NCBI GenBank assembly: GCA_965228695.1
Contig: CBDDIB010000002.1
Coordinates: 3,968,001 to 4,032,000 of the forward strand
Direction: 5' to 3'
From: JAJFJD01 sp965228695
Lineage (GTDB): Bacteria; Pseudomonadota; Alphaproteobacteria; UBA8366
Length of the DNA stretch: 64,000 nucleotides
The notes below the pieces were generated by a model that worked only from the letters and a program-made list of their open reading frames with translations, ran no database searches and was not told where the DNA came from. How positions within the stretch are numbered: the first letter of the stretch is position 1; every line of letters starts with the position of its first letter. A program made the translations under genes and the position numbers. Of the stretch, positions 44,928 through 51,944 are shown in pieces.

Positions 44928-46136
44928 TCACTCCTTCGGTTGCGGCAATTCGTCTGCCAAATTTAGAAACGCGCGCGGATCAGTATCGGGCCGGGGCAAG
45001 ATCTTCATCCCGCGCTCGCTCGCGATGTCGATCAAGCCGCACTCGGTACGCTCAACAGTCAATCGCCTTTGAGCAAATTCGGTCAGCCGCTTCCGGCGTT
45101 CTTGCTGCGTCAGCGCGAGATCATCCTCGGCCATCGCATCGACTTCGGACTCCAGGGCCGTCAAGAGGCGGTCCTTGTCCAACCACGCAACCAGCGCCGC
45201 GGCGTTCACGATTTGGCCGAACGCGGTGCCGGTCCCGCCGCTGCCGGAGACCACGCCAAGCCGGCATTCGGCGGTCGCGAATTCGGGAGCGTGCAGGCTG
45301 TTCATCAAATTGGTTATGCTAGGCTTGCCACGCCGCGCCAGGCTGTCGATTTGGCGGCCCAGCGCTTGTTTGATTTCGTCGCTAGGCCGCGGCGCGGCCA
45401 AAACGTCGGCGCTATCCTCGTCCAAGGCGATCAACTGGCGGCGCAACTTCTCGATTTCCGCGCTCAGGTCGCCTTTCGGCAATTTTGGGGATTTACCACC
45501 GTGGAGCGCCACCGCCGTATCGCGCGGCAGATGCCCAAGATATTTTTCGACATCACGCAACAGGGCACCCAATCCATCAGCCTCGGAGGCCAGCCGATCA
45601 CGTTCGACAATTCGACGGTCCCGCTTGGCCTTTAGCCGGTCCAGCTTGCGCCGCTCATCGTCAAGCCGCTGATTGTCCGGTTGGACCCGCGTAACTTCCC
45701 GAACCTCGCGTGTCCGAGGATGCATTTCCAGGTCCGAAATTTCTGGATCTTTGTGTTCCACCACGCGCGTCCGGCGCTGCATGTGGCCTTCGCGGTACGT
45801 CCGCTCTAGCCGCTCAAAAATCGTCTTTGCGCGAGCGTACGCGTCCGCCGCCTCGCGGACATGATCGGTTTCCGCCCGGCAGGCGTCCCATAATTGCTGC
45901 GATGCAATGCGCAGGTCGTCTAACTTCTCCGCCGCTTGTGGCGGCAGCCGATCTTGAATCGACCCGCTGAGCGAGACCCCGCCGGCCTCGGCTACTACAG
46001 CAGCGTCCCCGCTCCAGCCGGGCGGCGGCGCAGCGTTTTCGGCGCCCGCTTCGACGGCGGCCGGTGCGGCGCTGGCCCGAGGCGTTTGGCTGAATCGGTC
46101 GGCAAGGTTTCGGGGAGGCAAATCACGTATCGTCAT
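44928..46136 (-). CDS. Coiled-coil protein of the element
   Basis: This is a 402-residue protein. A disordered Ala/Pro-rich start (about 10-60) leads to long coiled-coil helices (about 70-240, for example RLDDERRKLDRLKAKRDRRI and IEKLRRQLIALDED) and a C-terminal part with VVSGSGGTGTAFGQIVNAAA and ESEVDAMAEDDLALTQQERR. It could be a structural or scaffold protein or a DNA-maintenance protein. GGAGAAAG precedes the ATG at 46136. It is not recognised. Confidence 0.62.
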   Translation of the reverse strand: MTIRDLPPRNLADRFSQTPRASAAPAAVEAGAENAAPPPGWSGDAAVVAEAGGVSLSGSIQDRLPPQAAEKLDDLRIASQQLWDACRAETDHVREAADAYARAKTIFERLERTYREGHMQRRTRVVEHKDPEISDLEMHPRTREVREVTRVQPDNQRLDDERRKLDRLKAKRDRRIVERDRLASEADGLGALLRDVEKYLGHLPRDTAVALHGGKSPKLPKGDLSAEIEKLRRQLIALDEDSADVLAAPRPSDEIKQALGRQIDSLARRGKPSITNLMNSLHAPEFATAECRLGVVSGSGGTGTAFGQIVNAAALVAWLDKDRLLTALESEVDAMAEDDLALTQQERRKRLTEFAQRRLTVERTECGLIDIASERGMKILPRPDTDPRAFLNLADELPQPKE

Positions 46137-46186
46137 GTCTTTCTCCAAAGTTCTAGACCAAGATATCCGCAATTCTCAGAGTGGCG

Positions 46187-46396
46187 TTACGACGTAACAT
46201 CCTCGGCGAACTCGTCGATGATTTCGCCAAGACGATTGGCCAACCGTTCCGGATCGGAAAGATCGCCTTCGGTCAGGAATTCGCGTTCGCGCAGGCGGTC
46301 AATAGTGTCGCTGTCCAAATTTACGCGCACTTGCTGGCAACCCTGGTTGCGCCTTGCGCGGAGGCGGCGCATCCTAATGGCGGCTGGCGTGGGCAT
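46187..46396 (-). CDS. Small RHH/HTH-like protein of the element
   Basis: This encodes 69 residues (MPTPAAIRMRRLRARRNQGC, QQVRVNLDSDTIDRLREREF), with a basic patch and a possible ribbon-helix-helix segment (VRVNLDSDTIDRL). It is a candidate DNA-binding protein. GGGTAGGGC precedes the ATG. It is followed by the coiled-coil gene on the same strand. Confidence 0.55.
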   Translation of the reverse strand: MPTPAAIRMRRLRARRNQGCQQVRVNLDSDTIDRLREREFLTEGDLSDPERLANRLGEIIDEFAEDVTS

Positions 46397-46466
46397 CAGC
46401 GCCCTACCCGGCGCGCGGCGGCGGCGAGGCGGTCGGCGGTCATACCGGCACGCTTTCATGAAAGAG

Positions 46467-46500
46467 AAAGGCCGCCGGCCCGCCATAGGCGGGGGCCTTT
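46467..46500. terminator. Bulged GC-rich hairpin, possible terminator
   Basis: AAAGGCC (46467-46473) and CCCGCC (46479-46484) pair with GGCGGG (46488-46493) and GGCCTTT (46494-46500), with a five-base bulge. An AT-rich run follows on the plus side and TTTCTCTTTC on the minus. It could end the minus-strand ATPase transcript. Confidence 0.6.
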
Positions 46501-46517
46501 ATATATTTATATATAAA

Positions 46518-46640
46518 CCGCACAGGTACCGCAGTGAGTATTGAGTAAAAACAAAGGCTTACGACAACACTTGCCGCACTTTCCACAACACTGGTGCCGC
46601 AAGCAATATCAATGACTTGCAAGGGTACTCTCCGCACTTT
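46518..46640. repeat. Cluster of CCGCA repeats (possible replication origin)
   Basis: Five CCGCA motifs occur at 46518, 46529, 46574, 46597 and 46632; two are extended to CCGCACTTT (46574-46582 and 46632-46640). The spacing is irregular. The DNA is AT-rich on the left and lies just after the RepA-like ATPase gene, so it may be an iteron-type origin. This is inference from position and repeats only. Confidence 0.4.
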
Positions 46641-47781
46641 ACGCACCCTCTTTTGCGGGGTTTCGGACGATGGCGGCGACGGGGTTTCTGTGCTTGTTGC
46701 GGGCCGTTCCGACGACGATATCGCCGGATTTGAACAGCGCGTTCATTGCTCCGCGAAGCGCTCGCATGGAATGGTTCAAGCCGAGGTCCTTGCGCAGAAT
46801 TTTCGGGGCGAAATGCGGGCTGTTCGGACTGTCGCTCGCATACCGTCCTTGCGCGGCGAGCGTGTCGAGCCCTTCGAGGAAATCCTTTTCGATCTTACGC
46901 CGCTCGATCGCGCCGACCATGCCGTTGTCCGGCTCGTCCGCCACGAAAACACCCTCTTGCCACGTCAGCGGGATGTCGCCGGCCAATCCCGCGTAATTCG
47001 CCTTCATGGAACGCAATATCCGCTCGCCGGTCGGGCGAAGGTCGCCGTCGTCGTCCTGCGGCGGACGCGTCAGATACAGTCGCGACCTGACCGAGTTGTT
47101 CCAGGCCGTGCTGCCGGATATCCCGCTGCCGGTATTCAGGCCCGCCTGCGACGGATGCGCCGTCAGAATCACCGCACCGTCTAGTTCGAGAGCGAGGTTC
47201 CGCAGTAATCCAATGAATGCACGTACTTCTGAGCGGAAGTTCTCGTTGCCTCCGAAGGTATCGGCAACCGTATCGATGATGAGAAGTTGGGCGCCGAAGC
47301 GTCGGCACTTTTCAAGCAAGGCGTCATAGAGGCGGGTCGCACTCAACCCGTTGTCCCTGTTGGGCCACGCTAGGATGTTGTTCTGCCCAACGCGCGGCGC
47401 GACCAGCATTTGCTCCAGGTCGCCGAAGTCGGCCTCGTGGTGACGAACAATATCAGCGAGCCGCCGGTGTATTTCGTCGCCGTCGTCTTCCGCGTAGAAG
47501 CCATAGGACTTCACCGGCTCGACGGATCGGCCAAGCCAATCCTTGCCGAGCGCCGCGGACGCCTGAAGCTGTAGGGCCAGAAGCGACTTCCCTAGGCCGC
47601 CATCGCCGCCGAGCAAAGTGACGTTGCGCCAAGGTATCAGGCCAGGGACGAGCCAACGTCGCTGTGGAATCGTCCGCCCTTGCCACTGGATAGGGTCGAT
47701 ATCGGATATCAGGGCGGCGAGTTCATCGCCCTGTTGCCGGCGGCGCGCTTCATCGAGTGGGATAATGTCGTCGCCGTCCAT
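46639..47781 (-). CDS. RepA/RecA-like AAA ATPase of the element
   Basis: This is a 380-residue hexameric ATPase-type protein of the AAA_25/RepA helicase family. Walker A is GGDGGLGKS at residues 58-66, Walker B is AQLLIIDTVADTFGG, and a sensor block reads VILTAHPSQAGL. Such proteins serve as replicative helicases of plasmids and satellites. The ATG at 47781 overlaps the upstream gene's stop (TGATG), and the GTG one codon earlier is less likely. It is the likely replication protein of the element. Confidence 0.82.
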   Translation of the reverse strand: MDGDDIIPLDEARRRQQGDELAALISDIDPIQWQGRTIPQRRWLVPGLIPWRNVTLLGGDGGLGKSLLALQLQASAALGKDWLGRSVEPVKSYGFYAEDDGDEIHRRLADIVRHHEADFGDLEQMLVAPRVGQNNILAWPNRDNGLSATRLYDALLEKCRRFGAQLLIIDTVADTFGGNENFRSEVRAFIGLLRNLALELDGAVILTAHPSQAGLNTGSGISGSTAWNNSVRSRLYLTRPPQDDDGDLRPTGERILRSMKANYAGLAGDIPLTWQEGVFVADEPDNGMVGAIERRKIEKDFLEGLDTLAAQGRYASDSPNSPHFAPKILRKDLGLNHSMRALRGAMNALFKSGDIVVGTARNKHRNPVAAIVRNPAKEGA

Positions 47782-48335
47782 CACGCTGCCACTCCGATCT
47801 TAGGCCGGTCGTCGCGAAGGGCGTCGTCAATCAGCCGGTCGATTGCGTCACCATGGTCAATGTCACGGCATACCAAGGACGCCGCAGGCGCCCACGACAC
47901 AGCGTTTACGAAGCGCCGGGCGTCCAATGGCACCACGCCGCCGCTAGCCGCCTGGAGCCACGATACAGGTTCGCGGAACACCGGAAGCGGCAACCTGTCC
48001 CAGCGGGCTTCTTCGAGCGCTGCTTCGCCGAGCATTGCCGCGTTGCCGCGCAATGTGGCGCAGCGCCGCGGGCGATCGGGATCGACGGCGACAAGATCTT
48101 CGAGAATGGGATCGTCAATATCCCGCCACACCGAGGGCGGGTCGATCCAGGCCGGCACGATCAAAGCGGGTTCGCCGTGGTCGTCGAAGTCGAACCGGCC
48201 GCCGCGCTCATACGTCACGTTTGCCCAACGGACGCCGCCACACTTATGCGCGGCAGTCCATGTGAGGCCGATCCGATCCATCGTTTCCGGCGAAGGGCTC
48301 GGCAGGGTAAGCCAGATGTTGCGGAGATCGGTCAT
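47781..48335 (-). CDS. Hypothetical protein between TOPRIM and RepA-like genes
   Basis: This encodes 184 residues from MTDLRNIWLTLPSPSPETMD, with a Trp-rich start and acidic body. It overlaps both neighbours by four bases or fewer, so it belongs to the replication operon. No family is recognised. Confidence 0.6.
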   Translation of the reverse strand: MTDLRNIWLTLPSPSPETMDRIGLTWTAAHKCGGVRWANVTYERGGRFDFDDHGEPALIVPAWIDPPSVWRDIDDPILEDLVAVDPDRPRRCATLRGNAAMLGEAALEEARWDRLPLPVFREPVSWLQAASGGVVPLDARRFVNAVSWAPAASLVCRDIDHGDAIDRLIDDALRDDRPKIGVAA

Positions 48336-49309
48336 TCGTCCCTCCCCAAGGCATCGGCCAGGGAGTGCAGATACGCACGCTCCGAATCTTCGGCCTCCTG
48401 CATCACCTCGACTTCGCGCATATCCAGGTGAGACTCGATAGCCTCCCGCACCAAGGCACGGGTAACCGACGCCGGGATTGCTTCCGCTTCCACGGTGCCG
48501 CCGGTAAAGCCTTTGCTGTGCGTCGTGGCCTTCGCCGGTTTCGTCGGCAGGCTCCATTCCTCGATCTGGTCAGGCGTTACCAGGAGCCGCTTAAAGGTGA
48601 TGTCGATGTCCGGCGCGTGCCGTCGCAAACCGGCTTCGATCTTCTCGGGTATTATCTTGCCGGACGGGTCCCAGTCGCCGACGTAGTAGAGAAACGCCGG
48701 CCGATCGGTCGCCGCGATCTCCTGCGAGGCGTTGTAGAGATACGTATCGCTGGAGAAGCCCCGGCTCACCATCAGCGGGACGTTGTAGCGGTCGGTCTCT
48801 TCGATCAGGACGCCGGCGGTCGAATCGCTCTCCGCCCAAACCTCGACATAAACCGGCGTTCGTCGCCACAAGTCTTGGCGATAGCTTCGGGCAGCATGAC
48901 GAACCGCTTCCTCGGCGCTGTCAAACGACGTGCCTACTCGACGCCAGCGAGTTCCGTCGGAAATCCAAATCCAGGGGATTTTCCCGTCACGACGAAGCCG
49001 CAGACATTCACGCTGCACCACCCGATAGCCCGATTGGCTTTTCGGCACAACGGGGCCGCCCGGCGCGCTGACAAGCCGATAAAAGACATGCCGGACGGTC
49101 TGCGGGTTGTCGTCCTGAAGCGTATCGATGATGCAGGACCTGATGTCCGCCAAATCTTCCTGAGTCCGACGCCGGCGTTTTATTGCCCTAGGACGATAAG
49201 TTTCCGATCGCGGTCCATACGTGATGTCTGTCCTGCCCGTTGCTGCATGGATTTCATTGAGGATGTGATCGAGGAACGGGTTGCTGGCCTCATTGGGATC
49301 GCCGTTCAT
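48332..49309 (-). CDS. TOPRIM-domain protein (TopoVI A/Spo11-like region)
   Basis: This is a 325-residue protein. A central TOPRIM-like domain (about 150-260) is seen from VEVWAESDSTAGVL, MVSRGFSSDTYLYN and YYVGDWDPSGK; the Glu and the DxD-type pair (DWDPS) fit the metal site of TOPRIM nucleases/primases. The N-terminal part carries a WHD-like segment (QTVRHVFYRLVSA). The pattern resembles the Spo11/TopVI-A TOPRIM of mobile elements. It may nick or prime DNA in replication. It overlaps both neighbours. Confidence 0.72.
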   Translation of the reverse strand: MNGDPNEASNPFLDHILNEIHAATGRTDITYGPRSETYRPRAIKRRRRTQEDLADIRSCIIDTLQDDNPQTVRHVFYRLVSAPGGPVVPKSQSGYRVVQRECLRLRRDGKIPWIWISDGTRWRRVGTSFDSAEEAVRHAARSYRQDLWRRTPVYVEVWAESDSTAGVLIEETDRYNVPLMVSRGFSSDTYLYNASQEIAATDRPAFLYYVGDWDPSGKIIPEKIEAGLRRHAPDIDITFKRLLVTPDQIEEWSLPTKPAKATTHSKGFTGGTVEAEAIPASVTRALVREAIESHLDMREVEVMQEAEDSERAYLHSLADALGRDE

Positions 49310-49500
49310 CGCCGCGCACTCCGACGAAGGCGCCGCTCAAGCCGTCGAACGACACGATCGACGGCCTCGCCGAGCGTAATCGGGTTGTACACTTGAAAAT
49401 TGGGGAATTCTGGCTTACGGTCGGGAATACTCTTTGGAAAGCAATTCCCGGTCGGGCGCGGTTTAGCAGAACCGCCCCGGCCATTCGTTTTTTTGGGCAT
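49306..49500 (-). CDS. Small basic protein of the element
   Basis: This encodes 64 residues (MPKKTNGRGGSAKPRPTGNC; EAVDRVVRRLERRLRRSARR at the end), strongly basic at the C-terminus. The ATGA overlap with the TOPRIM gene and the five-base gap to the excisionase-like gene place it firmly in the operon. It may bind nucleic acid; no family is recognised. Confidence 0.6.
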   Translation of the reverse strand: MPKKTNGRGGSAKPRPTGNCFPKSIPDRKPEFPNFQVYNPITLGEAVDRVVRRLERRLRRSARR

Positions 49501-49506
49501 TGGCCA

Positions 49507-49698
49507 TTACCCCTCGCCGTTCAACAGTTTCTCGAACGAGGCCTTCGGGACCAAAATGCGCGACCCGATCTTGATGGTCGGAATTTCGCCCCGCTTCACT
49601 GCTTCATAAGCCTGATTCTTGCCGATGCCGAGGGCGGCCGCCGCTTCGCGGACGGTGAGAGTTTTGCGGTTGTCGGTAGGATTAATGGAATAGTCCAT
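49507..49698 (-). CDS. Excisionase/AlpA-like helix-turn-helix protein
   Basis: This is a 63-residue DNA-binding protein of the MerR/excisionase type (LTVREAAAALGIGKNQAYEA, VKRGEIPTIKIGSRILVPK). Such proteins act as excisionases or activators of satellite genes. The ATG at 49698 has GGAG seven bases upstream; a longer start at 49710 is possible. It is the first gene of the minus-strand operon and sits just downstream of the promoter at 49749. Confidence 0.85.
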   Translation of the reverse strand: MDYSINPTDNRKTLTVREAAAALGIGKNQAYEAVKRGEIPTIKIGSRILVPKASFEKLLNGEG

Positions 49699-49748
49699 CT
49701 GTAGCTCCATCGTTGGGATGTGGCGTCTCACGACGCGGTGTCACTCAT

Positions 49749-49777
49749 CGTATATAATGGAACCATTTTGGTGTCAA
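49749..49777 (-). promoter_or_regulatory. Sigma-70-type promoter of the element's replication operon
   Basis: On the minus strand, TTGACA (49772-49777) is separated by exactly 17 bases from TATACG (49749-49754). The first gene starts at 49698. An operator-like dyad lies in the spacer (49762-49772). Confidence 0.75.
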
Positions 49778-49791
49778 GAACCACTTGTGGT
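49762..49791. promoter_or_regulatory. Two operator dyads between divergent operons
   Basis: ACCATTTTGGT (49762-49772) and ACCACTTGTGGT (49780-49791) are two related inverted repeats, about 18.5 bases centre to centre. One covers the spacer of the leftward promoter and the other lies next to its -35. They are plausible binding sites for the RHH protein at 49845 or the XRE regulator at 38274. Confidence 0.6.
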
Positions 49792-49844
49792 GCTATCGCC
49801 TACCTGATAGAAAGGGGCTAGAAGACACAGTTGGAGATTGGCTA

Positions 49845-50306
49845 GTGGCCAGAAAATCAACCGCACGCGCTCAGTTGAAGGTCCGCCTCAAGGAGCCTAT
49901 CCGCGCCAAACTTGAGAGGGCAGCAAAACGGCGCGGCGTTTCATTGAATGCCGAGATCGTAAACCGACTAGAGCAGACGCTTTTGGAGGACGATGCATTC
50001 GGTGGCCCTGAGCTCAACCACTTCGCACGCTTGATGGCTTCAAAATTCGCCATTGGCGGCCAACGTGGCGCGGCTGCTCGCCAGCATCCTGAGTGGAAGC
50101 CCGACCGATGGATCAACGACCCGGCCTGCTACCAGGCCGCGGTCGCCTCCGTTGTAGACGCGCTGCTCTCCGAACAGCCGGTCGAATATGAATCGGGTCA
50201 TCCAGACGAACAGCAACGCGCTCTGCATAAGAAGATTCACGACACTATGTCCGGTCTAGTTGGGCGCGGCTATGACATTAAGGTCCGGAAGGGAGATGAA
50301 GAATGA
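49845..50306 (+). CDS. Ribbon-helix-helix (Arc-like) protein
   Basis: This is a 153-residue protein with an N-terminal ribbon-helix-helix (STARAQLKVRLKEPIRAKLE, RRGVSLNAEIVNRLEQTL) and a longer C-terminal region of unknown role. It is likely a repressor acting at the dyads just upstream. I chose the GTG at 49845 for its GGAG; earlier TTG starts are open. It overlaps the integrase ATG by four bases. Confidence 0.78.
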   Translation: MARKSTARAQLKVRLKEPIRAKLERAAKRRGVSLNAEIVNRLEQTLLEDDAFGGPELNHFARLMASKFAIGGQRGAAARQHPEWKPDRWINDPACYQAAVASVVDALLSEQPVEYESGHPDEQQRALHKKIHDTMSGLVGRGYDIKVRKGDEE

Positions 50307-51418
50307 AGGGCACAATCACCCGGCGTGGCAAACAGTCCTGGCGCATCAAGTACGACATCGGACGCGACTCTAAGACCGGAGAACGTCGCATTGCCTACGG
50401 AACCGTCCGCGGCAAACGGGCGGATGCCGAAAAAGAACTCCGACGCAGGTTGACCGCGCTGGATAAGGGTATGCACGTTGATCCGTCCGCAATGACGATC
50501 GGCGAATACCTTGATGAATGGCTGCAAGACATAGCGCCCGAGAGCGTGGCCCCCAAGGCCCTTGAACGGTACGACAGCATCATCAGAAACCAGATCAAGC
50601 CGCATTTGGGCGAAATCCAGATTCAGAAAATCCGGCCGGCGGACGTATCGGCCTGGATGAAGAAACTCGGCAAGACCAAGCTATCGGTCCGAAGTATCCG
50701 TCATGCCCACGGTGTTCTGCGCAGCGCACTCAACCACGCCGCCGCCGTCGAACTCGTAGAACGCAATGTCGTGCCACTCATCAAGCCGCCACGTGCAGAG
50801 AAGTCCAAACCCGTCATTATCGAGGAAGGCGTCCAGGTGCTCGAAAAGCTCAAGGGGCACTCGATCTACACCATCGCCGCGCTCGCCCTCGGTACCGGCG
50901 CCCGCCGTGGCGAGATTGCCGGATTGGTGTGGGGCGATATCGATTTCGACGCCGCGATGATCCGGATTGAACGATCGATCGAACAGACCAAGGAAGGATT
51001 GCGGGTGAAGTCGCCGAAGACGCAAGCAGGGTACCGAACTATCAGCCTCCCCGCTTTCGCCATCGCTGCCTTACGCGACCACAAGCGCGAGACACTCGAA
51101 TTGAGGCTTAAGCTCGGCATAGGCAACCTGACCGACGATACGCCCGTATTCGCCGACCTAGACGGCAACTGGATAAGTCCTTACATCATCACCGACCGTT
51201 GGAGGAACGCCGTGAAGGGGCGCAAGCTCCCCAAGGTCACGTTCCACGCGCTCAGGCATACGCATGCGTCCGCGCTTATCGCGGCCGGCCTGGACCCGGT
51301 ATCCATCAGCCGGCGCCTGGGGCACGCCTCACCCGCCCTGACGCTCTCGATTTACTCGCATCTGTTCGTCAACAAGGACGATGAAGCGGCCGCCGCGATC
51401 GACGCTGCATTTAGCTAG
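50303..51418 (+). CDS. int: Tyrosine recombinase (integrase)
   Basis: This is a 371-residue tyrosine integrase with an N-terminal arm-binding/SAM-like core (about 60-155) and a catalytic domain. Catalytic residues are R201 in TGARRGEI, K239 in SPKT, H315 and R318 in HALRHTH, H341 in GHASP and Y351 in IYSHL. It recombines the attachment repeats at 37636 and 51474. It lies 66 bases from the intact tRNA-Glu end, with the RHH gene coupled upstream. Confidence 0.95.
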   Translation: MKGTITRRGKQSWRIKYDIGRDSKTGERRIAYGTVRGKRADAEKELRRRLTALDKGMHVDPSAMTIGEYLDEWLQDIAPESVAPKALERYDSIIRNQIKPHLGEIQIQKIRPADVSAWMKKLGKTKLSVRSIRHAHGVLRSALNHAAAVELVERNVVPLIKPPRAEKSKPVIIEEGVQVLEKLKGHSIYTIAALALGTGARRGEIAGLVWGDIDFDAAMIRIERSIEQTKEGLRVKSPKTQAGYRTISLPAFAIAALRDHKRETLELRLKLGIGNLTDDTPVFADLDGNWISPYIITDRWRNAVKGRKLPKVTFHALRHTHASALIAAGLDPVSISRRLGHASPALTLSIYSHLFVNKDDEAAAAIDAAFS

Positions 51419-51437
51419 GGTGCCAATTGGGTGCCAA
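51418..51437 (+). repeat. GGGTGCCAA pair at right end of the element
   Basis: Copies at 51418-51426 and 51429-51437 lie 11 bases apart, starting at the stop of int and ending 37 bases before the attachment repeat. They mirror the pair at 37787-37807 and may be arm sites for the integrase. Confidence 0.6.
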
Positions 51438-51473
51438 TTCGCCCAATCTGAAATCCTAACTAATTGGATTTTC

Positions 51474-51506
51474 TAGAGAAAAATGGCGACCCCAACGGGA
51501 TTCGAA
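51474..51506. repeat. Right attachment repeat at tRNA-Glu 3' end
   Basis: These 33 bases are identical to 37636-37668. Twenty-three of them belong to the 3' end of the tRNA-Glu gene, as usual for integrases that use tRNA genes, so the tRNA stays functional after integration. Confidence 0.93.
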
Positions 51507-51559
51507 CCCGTGTTGCCGGCGTGAAAGGCCGGTGTCCTAGGCCTCTAGACGATGGGGTC
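51484..51559 (-). tRNA. tRNA-Glu (TTC)
   Basis: A 76-base tRNA on the minus strand. It has a GACCCCA/TGGGGTC acceptor stem, a CTTTCAC anticodon loop (anticodon TTC at 51523-51525), a GGTTCGAATCC T-arm and an encoded CCA at the 3' end. D-arm sequence GTCTAGAGG is typical of tRNA-Glu. It serves as the integration site of the element. Confidence 0.96.
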
Positions 51560-51944
51560 GCGGTGCGTCTTGCGCGGGTGGTTTACTGGTCCCGCCGCCG
51601 CAGGTCAAGCGGCTTTACCGCCGTGCCGCCGGCGGCGGGCGCCGCCCCGGCCCCGCATGAGCCGCGTTCCTGATGCGGCGGGTTGAATGTGGCGGCGGCA
51701 ATTCCTGCCCGGCGCGGGCGGCCGGGCCGACAGATTCTGCCCGCCGCCGGTTTTGCGCTCCAATCGAGGCACTTCAACATATTGATTCTGTTCGGCTTCC
51801 CTGCCGACTGTCGCGGCGGCGAATTGGCATCCGGCTTGCATCTTTGCAGCCATAACAATCCGTTGCCCCCTAGGGCGTTCGCTGCAGATGTTCCTCCCCA
51901 TCCGCCGGACGCCCACCGGGCGGCGACAGCGCCGGAGATACTGA
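51560..51944. other. GC-rich intergenic region, no gene seen
   Basis: This 385-base gap lies between the tRNA and the hook-like gene. It is GC-rich with GCCGCCGGCGGC-type runs and open frames that are not coding by composition. It probably holds the promoter of both the tRNA (minus) and the flagellar gene (plus). Confidence 0.4.
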
